Shown here in pieces: positions 1-10,430 of a DNA stretch of 64,000 nucleotides (positions are counted from its first letter, which is position 1; each line of letters opens with the position of its first letter). The translations under genes were made by a program, and so were the position numbers. The notes under the pieces are model-generated. The model saw only the letters and a list, made by a program, of their open reading frames with translations, was not told where the DNA came from and ran no database searches. Where the stretch lies: assembly GCA_964034945.1 (NCBI GenBank), contig OZ035962.1:12591888-12655887 (forward strand). Direction: 5' to 3'. The stretch is from Chrysopilus asiliformis (Eukaryota > Arthropoda > Insecta > Diptera > Rhagionidae).

Positions 1-123
1 TCTGGAAAAAAATGCTTATGCAGGTCCCCGACGGAATATTATTCAATCCCTATACCGATTATTCATGTTAATATTCAGAGCTGCCACATACATTAATATG
101 CAATTCCCTAAACCTGTGTATAA

Positions 124-620
124 AGGTAGAAATAGACGCTGCGATGGTCGTACCGACTTGTGTTGGACCGATATCGGGCCGACGGTTGTATACAGCACAC
201 ACACACGTTACGATTTACTTGCGATTTTGATCGAATAATCAGTTTTTACTAGCAAATATCACTCGAACAACACAGCACAGGGGGTCTATTATGGAATACG
301 AGCGTAATCGTAACGATTGGGATTTGCCTGTTGTTGTTAGTGTTTTCTACTAACAACAACAGGCAAATGCCAATCGTTACGATTACGATCGTATTCCATA
401 ATAGGCCACCAGTTGTGAAATAATATCGTATCGACGGTCGCATGGCAGACCACAAACGATACAATCTGTCGCATGCGACCGCAGGTTTTGGCTCAGCGAC
501 GTACGACCGTGCGATATCGGGCCCAACCGTCATTTCGTGCGCATACACTATACAATTATCGCATGCAACCACAAATCGGCCCGACGATTGTACCGACCAT
601 CGCAGCGTCTATTTCTACCT
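124..620. mobile_element. MITE with TAA target duplication (Harbinger/Tourist-like)
   Basis: Inverted ends of about 37 bases (124-160 against 584-620, beginning AGGTAGAAATAGACGC) are flanked on both sides by TAA (121-123 and 621-623). The interior is GC-richer than its surroundings and rich in CGATC/GCATGCG words. It has no credible coding capacity: the open frame across 442-801 runs out through the element end and has no protein-like features. A second hairpin is nested at 286-404. The three-base TAA/TTA duplication is characteristic of PIF/Harbinger Tourist-type MITEs; family assignment is inference. Confidence 0.7.
286..404. repeat. Long hairpin, arms about 55 bp, nested in MITE
   Basis: Left arm 286-340 and right arm 350-404 are nearly perfect inverted copies with a short loop TGTTTTCTA. 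The ends read CTATTATGGAATACG and its complement. The inner 30 bases (about 330-360) match the centre of the hairpins at 51108 and 54451, while the outer arms do not. Confidence 0.8.
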
Positions 621-929
621 TAAGTCTTATGAGTTCGACGTAAAACATATAATTCAAGTGTTATTGAGTTTGTTAATTCGAACATCTGACATCACTAAAG
701 TTCGAAGAATAAATGAGACAACCATAGTCACGCTGTCCCATATTTTTGATATGGAATTGTTCGAGTGCCGCGATCTAGTAGTACGATATCTGTGGAACTA
801 GCATATCCACATATAGAATACGAACACCAATCTCTGTTTCGCTATTCCCCTCCAGAAGAATAAGTCTTCTTACATAATTCCCCAAAAAAAGTCTTCCTAG
901 ATAATTCGGCGAAACATTTTATATATTAA

Positions 930-1134
930 CCCTTTCAGACCTGAATTATTTTTTTAAAAAATTTGTGTTGATAAAGTGGGTAAATAAGAGTAAGAAAATA
1001 TTGAAAAAAATCCAGATAGCTTGTAATGTGTACAAACGTTCGCAACCGGTCTCAAATACGAAATAATCTTATGAAATTGTTATATTTGGGAAAAACTTTA
1101 ATGTGTACAAATGTAACCACCGGGTCTGAAAGAG
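930..1134. mobile_element. TTAA-flanked MITE, copy A (piggyBac-like)
   Basis: TTAA at 926-929 and 1135-1138 flanks an element starting CCCTTTCAGACCTGAATT and ending in GGGTCTGAAAGAG. Most of the interior, including the words GATAAAGTGGGTAAATAAG and GTGTACAAACGTTCGCA, recurs in copy B at 54103-54298. TTAA duplication and CCC-starting ends fit piggyBac-derived MITEs. No coding capacity. Confidence 0.7.
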
Positions 1135-1237
1135 TTAAGAAGAGTAGGTCTTCCTACATAATTCCGTAATTTTTTGGCATACTTTAACTTTGCCTCCTCA
1201 TTTCAAATATACACGAGCCGCCACACCAGTGTGTTTA

Positions 1238-1632
1238 CAATGATAAAAAAAAGTTGAATTTAGCATGTCCGTCCGTCTGTGGCGCGGATTTCGGGCGCAC
1301 GGATTGAGCTAGAGGCTTGAAATTTTACGCAGATTGGTTTTTCGTAAGATGCAAGGCTAAGTTCGTTCATGGGCAAAAATAGACCATTACGGGGGGTACC
1401 CCCATACGAACGAAGACGTTTTTTATCTGAAAAACTGTGCATCTTATCAAAAAAATTCAAGAACAAAAGGTTTTTTTGGATATGATTCTACATAAAACTC
1501 CCATATTCCAAAATTTAAAAGAATCTTATTGGAAAGTTTGCCTTCAAAGTGAAATTTTGATGAAACTGTTCGCCGTTCACTTAAATCACCATACGGGCTT
1601 TCAATAATTGCCAGATTGGCAATTATAGTTTT
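1238..1632 (-). repeat. Dispersed 'GCCAGATTGGCAAT' repeat, copy 1
   Basis: Shares long diverged blocks with 3551-3872 (same direction) and 34950-35495 (opposite direction): the block around TAGCATGTCCGTCCGTC, the ACCCCCCATACGAACGAA block, GGATATGATTCTACATAAAAC, and a terminal palindrome TTGCCAGATTGGCAAT. There is no plausible ORF. The class (SINE-like or other non-autonomous retroposon) is undecided. Confidence 0.65.
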
Positions 1633-1984
1633 AATGTTCAAATAAAATATTTACCTTTGTAATGTTTTTAAATAATTTCTAGCAAAACCAATTGAACGAA
1701 ATGAATAAAAATTATGGCAATGGCCGCTTTTCACTTGGTTATGCTGCGTTTCCTCAAAGATGCATTTCCCCAGTCGTCTCCGATTACCCCTGGCCAGAAA
1801 ATTTCAATGTCTACCATACTAGCAAAGTTTGAATTATTTCAATTTTGAATCTAAAAAACGATGCAGTGGCGCGAATTTCAAAACTACGATTGTTGTTTAT
1901 TTAGGAAGTAATCGGCTCTCTAGTAAGTGTTTGTATTCTCTCTAGTAATAATGAAATTTGTTAAGTTCTTGACTTAAATGAATA

Positions 1985-3376
1985 ATGGGCTCTCTCCATT
2001 GCCAGGATTTACTGCCTGAAATCAACAAGAAAACAATTGCATTTGTGGATGAAATCAAAAATAAATGCCAGGGAAAAGAATTTTACATCATTGTCGATGA
2101 ATTTAATTTAAGTCACGGTTTAAAATATAATCCGAAAAACGATTATATAATTGGAATTTCACAACACAATGATTTCCTTGGATTTTCATCCAAAATGCTA
2201 GTTGTGATGCTACAAATGGCAGAAGAAGATATATCTGTCCCCTTTTTGTACTTTTATACAGATGGATACGAAATAACAGATTATAAAAGCGTTTTTTACC
2301 GATCTTTAGAATTGTTTATTGCCAGAAACATCGAAATTAGATGTTTAATTGTGGATACTGCCTCCAATTTCACCTGTTCTTTGAAAACCACAGAATTTGA
2401 ATTTTTAATAAAAGTACTGAACAAACAAGTGCAAATTGGGAAGAGCATTGCTCACATATTCAAAAACATTCATTCGTTTATCATTAAAAACGATTTTTCA
2501 TGGCGTAATAATATGAAAATAAATGCGAAAGTAATGGAAACAATTCTAAGTCGTACACAAAAAGGGAAACGCTTCGTTCCAGAGTTAAAAACCTCTTCCT
2601 TTTTTATTGGAGGAACATATTGCCCAATGCTAGATATCCAAAGTGTGCAATTAGCACAAGCATTGGAAGAACATAATCCCGACATAGAAAATTGCATAGC
2701 AGTATTGCAAGATATCCAAGCATTAGCATCTGTATTGTACGCGAAAGCAAACAACAAAAGTTTTTTTATTCAATACAATGATGTAAATTACACGTTATTA
2801 TATTCGTGGTTATCCATTTGCGAACAAATTAACGCATCCAGTCCCGGTACCGTTAAATTTCATGTGGCTTTGGTGACGTCAATCATTTCAATATTGACAT
2901 TAACCAAACAAAGCCCAAATAACATACTTAATTTTACGTTCGCAAACATGGATAGTATCGAAATGCTTCCACAAAACTTAAATCGAAGAAAACAGGATTG
3001 TGATATGATGCGTGTAGTATCAGAAAGATTTCACCAGTTTTGTGTAAATGTGAACTTCAGAATTCCGGAATATGAGAAAAATGGTGAGCACATCCCACTT
3101 GAAATGGAGTATCATATGGAAAATTCTGCCGAAGCAAGAGTAATAATGATCGTGAAATATACAGAAATAGTAAATGAATCGATAAGTACAAACTGTACGT
3201 CGTACTACATGTTGTTAAATGAAAATTTCAACATGAATTCAATTCTGTATAAAATTTCACTTGTAATACATAACTTTATTGAAAAAAACATGTTCTATAT
3301 ATGCGCGCATAAAAAAATCGGAATATTTCAATATTTGAAAGATTTTTTAAAAAAAAAACATTTTCGAAAAGTATGA
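1985..3376 (+). CDS. P-element/THAP9-like transposase core, 463 aa, single exon
   Basis: An uninterrupted 463-codon frame in DNA that otherwise has no long ORFs. The layout resembles the RNase-H-like core of P-element and THAP9 transposases: an early acidic strand IIVDEFNLSHGLKYNP (residues 35-50, candidate catalytic D38), then VPFLYFYTDGYEIT with ARNIEIRCLIVDTASNF (85-128, candidate second Asp D124), then SIAHIFKNIHSFI, which lines up with the family's D-x-x-H-L-hydrophobic-K-N segment although the Asp is missing. No N-terminal THAP zinc finger (C2CH) is visible and the protein starts close to the core, so it may be a truncated transposase, the last exon of a longer gene, or a domesticated copy. 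The start is the first ATG after in-frame stops. An intact frame alone does not show selection. Family call is from remembered pattern only and needs a profile search. Confidence 0.5.
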   Translation: MGSLHCQDLLPEINKKTIAFVDEIKNKCQGKEFYIIVDEFNLSHGLKYNPKNDYIIGISQHNDFLGFSSKMLVVMLQMAEEDISVPFLYFYTDGYEITDYKSVFYRSLELFIARNIEIRCLIVDTASNFTCSLKTTEFEFLIKVLNKQVQIGKSIAHIFKNIHSFIIKNDFSWRNNMKINAKVMETILSRTQKGKRFVPELKTSSFFIGGTYCPMLDIQSVQLAQALEEHNPDIENCIAVLQDIQALASVLYAKANNKSFFIQYNDVNYTLLYSWLSICEQINASSPGTVKFHVALVTSIISILTLTKQSPNNILNFTFANMDSIEMLPQNLNRRKQDCDMMRVVSERFHQFCVNVNFRIPEYEKNGEHIPLEMEYHMENSAEARVIMIVKYTEIVNESISTNCTSYYMLLNENFNMNSILYKISLVIHNFIEKNMFYICAHKKIGIFQYLKDFLKKKHFRKV

Positions 3377-3550
3377 AATCACTAAAGACTGCCAACCCCA
3401 CCATAGTCTATACATCGAAAAAATAATTTTAATGTTTAATGTTTTTTAATGAATTAATAATGTTTGGAGGATTTGATTGTACACCTCAACTATAAAAACA
3501 GTAGGTAAGTTGTATGTTGTATCACATCATTTATATATAGATATGTATTT

Positions 3551-3872
3551 TTATACCCGTATGGTGAAACCAAAGGGTATATTAGATTTGCCTTACCGTT
3601 TGTAACGCCAAGATCCCGTCATCACACAAAAAAATGAACTACACCAATGTGTTTAGAATTATAAAAAAAAGTTGAATTTAGCATGTCCGTCCGTCCCCCC
3701 ATACGAACGAAAACGTTTTTAGTGAATATCTCAAAAACGGTGCATCTTATCAAAAAAGTCCAAGAACAAAAGTTATTTAGGATATGATTCTACATAAAAC
3801 TCCCATAGATCAAAATCCGATTGGAATATACGGGTTTTCAATAATTGCCAGATTGGCAATTATAGCTTTTGT
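3551..3872 (-). repeat. Dispersed 'GCCAGATTGGCAAT' repeat, copy 2
   Basis: One end reads TATACCCGTATGGTGAAACC and is itself a small inverted repeat (TATACCC...GGGTATA). The other end is TTGCCAGATTGGCAATTATAG. Compared with 34950-35495 it lacks most of the interior with the (CAGA) tract, so it is an internally deleted copy lying in the opposite direction. Confidence 0.7.
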
Positions 3873-5264
3873 TATGTTTCATATTCATTTTTTCCACCAA
3901 TACAAACACCAGTAACTTAGTTTCACGCAAGTGCCCCCAAGTAGCGCTCGTCAGCCCTTTTCCAGTAAATATTTCCACCGTTTCGCGCTTGTATTAAAAA
4001 AAGTAAGTAACAATGTATGATGTTACATATTTTTATGAACTGAAAATTTTCATATGTGCATGATGGTTCATATTTAGACCAAACAAAGAAATAAGGGTTT
4101 TTACACAAAATTCAGAAAAAATATGTAATAACTCACCTTTATCAAATAATATAATGTATATTTAATGTAATTACTATTAATTCAATGCCAAAAAATATTT
4201 TTTTTATATTTTAAAACGATTTTTAAATTTCATGTTTACACCAACTGACTTGAACTCGTTGAAATTTCAAAATGAACTGAGGTCAATACCTCGCATTGAT
4301 AGAGGTAGTTGTTTCGCTATTCACTGGCGGGAAGGCTTTTTTTTGGAAGACTTTTTTGGAAGGCAGTAAATGCAATTTTGTTTGTAATATTTTTATTTTT
4401 TTTAACTAAAATTGAAATGGTTCATATATAGACCACTATGCGGAAAGGGGTTAATATAGATTTTAAGCAATTGCTCTCTAGATCGTTTTTAATTGTTTTC
4501 ATAACTTGTTTCCAAGAATTTCGAACGAACCGTTAAGACTTTCATGCGAAATTAACTAATCGATGTTTATATGGTAAAATGTTTGCATTCATGTTTAGAG
4601 TCTCTTCTGGATGTATCGTTTATTTCTTAAACTTTTGGCTATCAAAGAGTTTAACTTTAGCACAAATTTTTAGAAATTTGATGCAAATTTTCAATCTTTC
4701 AACCTTTAAAGTTCAAAGAATTGCAGCTTTTTCTAGAGCTAAAAATCACGAAAAAAAGAACTTTTACTGAATTCTTACTTGAAACGTGGTCTGCTGCAAT
4801 AATCAAGACGGATAAGATGATCTTCACACATTCAAGAAATGGCGATAAGTTTCATATTTCTAGCCTCTCTTTGATCGTTTTGATCACTCTTAATCGTATA
4901 ATCTGCATATTCGTACTTGTTCTATACTCGTATTGTTTAAATTCAACTATTCTCATTATTTTGATGGGCAACGTGGATTTATATCCACATTCATTCGTAT
5001 ATACAAATAGATCACTTGATAGAAACGATAAACATTTTACGAGAGATCGTAAAATACGGCACTTGATTGCATAACTTACTTTAACTGCACAGGAAAAAAA
5101 ATATGCGAAAAATGGGAAAATGTAATGAAACATATTTAATGTGAACAGCCAATGACTTTCTTATACAAAATCTATGTTTGTGGACAATTTAAACTTGAAT
5201 CCGATGAATAAAATATTAATTTGTTGAAAACTATAAATTTTTATTTTACAAAATCTGAAATATC
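3873..5264. other. Intergenic, no gene recognised
   Basis: AT-rich DNA with short frames in several phases (for example 4721-5074) that show no protein-like composition, splice pairing or recognisable motif. Nothing else supported here. Confidence 0.5.
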
Positions 5265-5299
5265 TTGATAACGGTACAAATATACGTATATACGGTACG

Positions 5300-5632
5300 G
5301 AGAAAAAGGCCGAAATTGATGAGAAATCCTGCTCCAACAAATCCGTCGAAGTCGCAGCAGCGAAGAAGAAAGGTTAGAATCGACCTCCGCTGCCTGTCTT
5401 TGCCGTCTCCACCGTCCTCTTTTCATCTTGCCACCCACCGAAATCAGCCCCAAAGGGCCGACGCGCTGATAACGATTTTACGCAATTGCGCCCCATTGAG
5501 CGGCGAAGTGATCATCGAACAGTCAAAAATCACCCAAGTAGAGCGATTAGATGTGGAAATCTATGCTCGATCGGGCCTGAAATTCCTCGCGAGTCATATA
5601 ATCACGTTACGTAATTTGGGGGGTTAGTTGCT
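5300..5632 (+). other. GC-rich coding-like islet, unidentified
   Basis: About 330 bases are clearly richer in G and C than their surroundings. A frame starting at 5300 reads EKKAEIDEKSCSNKSV and ends in AAAKKK before a possible donor GTTAGA near 5374; a possible acceptor (GAAATCAG) near 5446 opens into a second frame reading PKGRRADNDFTQLRPI that ends at a TAA about 5625. This could be two exons, a processed fragment, or a transposon remnant. No family recognised. Confidence 0.25.
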
Positions 5633-5690
5633 CCGCGCTCCACATTGCGGCCAGCTGAAAACCAAGCACTATGCCAGACATTGCAGTCAA

Positions 5691-5915
5691 CGCAAATATC
5701 CCTTTTCCCGTTTTTCCCGGGAAAAATCGGCATAAAAAGGTTTCCGGGGTCGCTGATCGCGAATCCGGTGTTAGATTTTTAAAATTCGAAACGGAAGGTC
5801 CTGTAAGGATAACGCAAATATCCCTTTTCCAATTTTTCTCGCAAAAACTGGCTTTGGGAGGTTTTCAGGGTTGCTTATCACGAATCTGGTGTTAGAGTTT
5901 CAAAATAAGGATAAC
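5691..5915. repeat. Tandem repeat, about 122-bp unit, two copies
   Basis: The words GCAAATATCCCTTTTCC, then GGTTTTC/GGTTTCC, then CGAATC(C/T)GGTGTTAGA occur twice, with starts at 5691 and 5813. The AAGGTCCTGTAAGGATAAC segment recurs in the repeats at 9965-10150 and 17000-17220, so this is part of the same dispersed family. Confidence 0.6.
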
Positions 5916-6430
5916 CGTTTTCCCAAAAGTTTTTAAGTTATTTATGGCATTCTAAAATTTATACAAAAAACTTTAAGCTGGCAACGAAGGGTCTGCTAGT
6001 ACTATATAGAGTATTTGACGATTGGCCCATGGCAATTGCACCTTTTCTTATGTTTTTGTAAACAAAATGTCATGCAGCAAAGGCTTAAAAACGTCTACAC
6101 TTTAGAAAATATTTCAATTCTCATACATCGGAAAATAAAAATTTAATCACAATTTTTTTTAGAAAATCTCCTTTATTTAAATAATTATATTTAATTTTTA
6201 AAAAAACTCAGAACATTGCTTTTATTTTATAAATAAAGAATTTATTTCTAAAATCATTAAAACAATCAATAAATAATTTTAAATAAATTATTAAATAATA
6301 ATAAATTAATAACAACTTTCCTAAAATCTAATTGACTTAAAATATTTACAAATTTTTAATTGTAGAGCATTTTATTTCGATACTGGTGGACTATCTCTTA
6401 TAGAATATAAAATAATTAAATTCAAGAATG

Positions 6431-9400
6431 TCACATTGATAACATTTCATTTCCAATTTCATTAATTTGATCGTTTGAATTTTTCAAACGTAATTCTGAT
6501 TGAAGTTTTTCAATATTTTTATTTACAAGTTCATCTGTTTCGTCCTGTGTGTGTTCATCGTCAGAATTCTCGCTGAAAATTTGTTCACAATGAAATATGT
6601 TGTAAAATAACAAACAAACAATAGTTCTACCTGTATTTATGGTTTTGTGGACCCTTGAATAAACCACGCGGACAGTCCTTATAATAAGGAAAACATTCAC
6701 CAGGTCCTAAAATACCTTCTCCAATATTCTGAGCTTTTACATATTCTGGAATTTGATCAGCAAACGGCGATTTCGTAGCACTAGAAATGGCAAATGTTAA
6801 AATGATTTAAAGAGAAAAAATGTATATTACGTTAAAAATAATTTCACAATTTCGCCAAACACTCCAAATTGGTGCAATGATCTTGAATGCACTTCACAAA
6901 TAGTCCTCAACAAACAAGCTTTGCCATTCATTCCAAATGTTGCTAAAAAGTCTTCTACTATTCCATAAAGTAGAGCCCTGAAATTTGTAAAATAGTTTTA
7001 ATTTAAATACGTCACGATAAGTTTGGGAAAAGGGTTTGGTTTCAGTCGTTACGGGAAATCAAACTTTTTTTCTGTTTGAAAAAAATTTAAAAATCAAAAA
7101 AAAAATTAAAAATAAAAAAAAGTTCTGCAGTATATTCAGAAATTTCAATTAATGGGTCAATCACAATGAAGGCGGCAAGCGGCGACGGCGGGCGCCGCCA
7201 CATGTACCGCCGAGACAGCTACAATGATAGCGGCACCGTCGGCATATGCTTCTGTCAAAATTGGCACGTCAAAACTTATTTAATTCGTCCGCCACTTCGC
7301 TCCATTTATTTTCCTTGATGTCTATCCTTTTATATTGAGGATCGGCCAAATCGTATAGCATTGAATTTCCTTTCACGAACTCGATTAATTTTTTCTCCGT
7401 TGTCGGCATCTTGCGAAATCAAAACGTCAAAAAATCTGCATAGAATGTGGCGCCGAATGTGGCGGTTGTCACAAAATAACGAAGAAAAATCGGCATAGAA
7501 TGTGGCGCCGAATGTGGTGGTTTTCATAAAACATTTTGGGCAGCGGCGGCAAGTTTGACTTGGATTCAAACTCGGCGGCGACGGAAAAAGTGCGCTGTCG
7601 TTGCCGCTGTATTGTAGCAGCTCTCGTTGCGCTACGTTAGTGCAAAAAAAATGCCGCCCGCCGGTGCCGCTTGCCGCCTTCACTGTGGTTGAACAATAAT
7701 ACCTTTCGCCTCCGTGAAACACATGCCGATACTCATCAGGAAGCTTTGGTTCAGATAGATTTTCATCAGGACCGAAATTAATTTTGAAATTTTTGTTAGG
7801 AAAATTCGATTTTTCCTGTGATAAAATCTCACGTTTTCTCCTATGATGTAAATAGTCCGCTATATAGTGACCTAAAATTATCCATATTTGTGAAATTAAT
7901 CAATAGAACACATTTAGAAAACTAGAATTTTTATTTAATTTTTATAACCATTTTGAATATAATATTTTTTTTATAGCAAATGAGAATGGAACTTGTAAAT
8001 TTTGATCAGTAAAAGTTTAGAATTATGAGTTTTATTTTGTGAGATACATATTTAAAATTTCACAAAAATAATTTTTAACTTTTCTTTTTCAACTGGAAAA
8101 ATCTTTTAAAGAGTATCAAAAAATCTTTGAAGGACACGATTTAGCTGGCCAGATAAATTTTAGATTTTCTCCAAATGTTATTTTTTACCCTTTTTAAAGG
8201 ATTTTTTCAGTCAAAGTTCAATAAATATTTTAATTTAATTTGATTTTTTTTTGACTCTTTTGAAACAATTTTAATTTGTGTATCCGGTTGAATTGCCGCA
8301 GATAATATTCTTAATATATTTTTATCTAATTTGACGGCGAGGGTAAGCATATGTGTGACAATTTGAATTTTCGACACACGTGAAAACACTTATGGGAGCA
8401 CACGTGGAAGTAGATTTAAGTAACAGTCAGTAAAACAAGACTTCGATGCGTGCTGTCATAGTGGTTTTCACGTGTTTCAAAAACTCAAATGTCCACTTCA
8501 GCAACATTCTAAATACAGTAATTCCTCCCACTGCGCGGTTAAGTATTTAATACCAAAATTTTGAACTGCGCGGTAAAAATTTCGCAGCTGCGCGGTTTTT
8601 TTTATAATTTTCGTTTAAAAGAATATGTTTCTAACCCCAAAATTTCATACAAACTAGAGTTCACATTGTGCGGTTTGCACGCTCTTTTTGTGGAACGTAT
8701 CTACCGCGCAGTTGGAGGGATTACTGTACGTGCTTACCATGGCAGTACGCGCTTGAACTTAAGTTTATTCTAGAAATTATTTTTCTATTACTACATTCCA
8801 GCATACAATTCTAAAATTTCAAATACAAACAACTCAATTCGATCGAAATATAATTCAAAAATAGCGATTCAGTTAGATTTTGGAATACAGAAGGATTGCG
8901 TATGGAGAATTATAGATTATTTGAATCTTCTGTGCTATCCCTATATATTCATATTAGATTACATCAAAGGCAAGTTCGATATTTTGTTCTAACTTATACA
9001 AAAACGCATCACAAAATTCAAAACTGACCCAGTAAATTTCCTGCTGTTTTTCCAAAAGACCGCGCAAAAACTGGTGGTAAAACACCGAGCGGGTTCATAT
9101 TGTCCGTCAATCCAAGTTTATCAAAGTCCACTAAAAAGATATATTTTCTCTATGTATTTATTGGCAAACTATTATTAATTTATAAAACACTCACTTGTTA
9201 CTGGGAAACTTATCGTAATGTTAGAAAGGAAACCTTCTGGAGGATATCGCACAAGTGGCATTGCAATTGTTGGTGTAAACGTTAGCGTAGTTCCTGAATT
9301 ATTTCAATAAAAATCTGTAAATCCAGTTATTAACTTGAATGACTTTACCTGGCGGAAGTGCCAATCGTCCATCGTCTGTAATCCAGATAAGTCGCTTTTT

Positions 9401-9697
9401 TCTCGAATGAGGTTGATTTGAAATTTTGTCTAGAAATTCTACCTTTTCGTCATCATTTCTGTTGAATATTCTATTCGTTTCGCTATTTCTTAAATCTAAT
9501 TTGGTAAAATCACTAAAATCCGTTCTGGATTCTGTATCTAATTGATAATTGCTAAGCTTTTCTTTCTCTGTATTTCTTTGGTGATTCAGGTGCTGAGGGG
9601 TTTCAGTTCTACAATTCCCTGATAACATTATTATTAAACAGAAATTAACAATAATTTGTTCCTTCAGTAGAGTTTTCCACAGCCATCGCAATTCCAT
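6431..9697 (-). CDS. DM4/12-domain insect protein, 7 exons, 385 aa
   Basis: Exons (minus strand): 9697-9349, 9293-9195, 9130-9029, 7871-7703, 6977-6831, 6780-6631, 6572-6431. All junctions are GT-AG and the phases close to 1158 bases. The protein opens with a hydrophobic segment (about residues 12-28, probable signal peptide or anchor), then a variable linker, then the conserved start of the DM4/12 family: RKKRLIWITDDGRLALPPG, TTLTFTPTIAMPLVRYPP, DFDKLGLTDN. The C-terminal half (exons 5-6) carries the family's cysteines in GMNGKACLLRTICEVH and GPGECFPYYKDCPRG. The last exon adds a charged tail rich in Asp, Glu and Lys. The family is known from insects, mostly as predicted secreted or membrane proteins of unknown function, so no role is assigned. 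Introns 3 and 4 each hold a MITE; the one in intron 4 abuts the donor. The start codon is the first ATG of the exon and is followed by the hydrophobic segment. Confidence 0.9.
7153..7696. mobile_element. GC-rich MITE next to a splice donor
   Basis: Inverted ends TGGGTCAATCACAATG (7153-7168) and its imperfect complement (7681-7696) continue inward through AAGGCGGCAAGCGGC. TAA flanks both sides (7150-7152, 7697-7699). The interior is dominated by GGCGGCG-type words and has a direct repeat of AATGTGGCGCCGAATGTGG around 7443 and 7499. It lies in intron 4 of the DM4/12 gene, and its right end is only six bases from the exon 4 donor at 7702. Confidence 0.7.
8516..8726. mobile_element. Pogo/Tigger-like MITE with TA flanks
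   Basis: Ends CAGTAATTCCTCCCACTG and GGAGGGATTACTG are inverted, and the element is bounded by TA (8514-8515, 8727-8728). The word CTGCGCGGT repeats inside. CAGT-starting ends with a TA duplication fit pogo/Tigger-type Tc1-mariner MITEs. It sits in intron 3 of the DM4/12 gene. Confidence 0.65.
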
Positions 9698-9839
9698 TTC
9701 TTACCTAAAACGTGATTTTTCTTATTAAATATTAGATAAGAGACACAATTTTTTAAAGATTTTTTTTATTCATCAAATCGTGGAGTTCTTTTTAATATAA
9801 AATTAATAATTGCTTTTTTAAATGCTTTTATTTGGCTTG

Positions 9840-10430
9840 TTTTCGTGTTTGTCTGTCTGTCTGTCAGGATCAATTCTTGCAATCTAATTTTGACCTACTG
9901 CAACTCATCCGATTTTCTTAAAATTTTGCACACATACGTAACTCCGGTGACGATACAATATTTTCTCTACTTTATTCTTGTAAGGATAACGTGATTATCC
10001 TTGTCCTCAAATTTCCTAGAAAAAATCTTATCTAGGGTTTTTTGGGGTCGATGAGACCGATCCTGATATTAAGAAGTTTGTAAGGATAATCTCATTATCC
10101 TTTTCCTCAAATCTCATCTGGGGTTTTTTTGAGTCGCTGGAGTCAAAAAGCCCGTAAGGCTATCTCGACGGCAAGGATATATATTCGAAAACTAAAAGGT
10201 ATATAAAGCGTAGCGAAAAACAAACGTCATTTTGGTTATGCTAATCAAAGACCAAATTACTAAAAAGGATAAAATAAAAAATAAATCTTTTATTGGGCGC
10301 TGTGTATTAGAAAAAAGCGAAATAAAAGCAGAAAAAATAAAATAAATATTTATCCCGCTTTTATTTTAGATAAACAGCACCAAAAAAATTTTTTTTTCCT
10401 TTTTCTAACATGTAATTAAGCCTTTTAAAA
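9840..10430 (+). repeat. Dispersed repeat with (GTCT)n start, intact copy
   Basis: Begins with TGTCTGTCTGTCTGTCAGG, then GCAATCTAATTTTGACC, CATCCGATT, and two tandem units carrying CTTGTAAGGATAA. It continues to ATAAATATTTATC and an end resembling AACAGCACCAAAAAAAT. The same order is found at 16850-17236 plus 18812-18940, there split by a Tc1 insertion. A short opposite-direction piece lies at about 37480-37620. No ORF. Confidence 0.65.

Noticed and set aside
442..801. 119-codon open frame on the plus strand
   Set aside because: It starts inside a MITE and runs through its TAA boundary; its composition follows the inverted repeat, not a protein.
7330..7722. 130-codon minus-strand frame
   Set aside because: It covers exon 4's end plus the GC-rich MITE; the conserved splice donor at 7702 removes the MITE part from the coding sequence.
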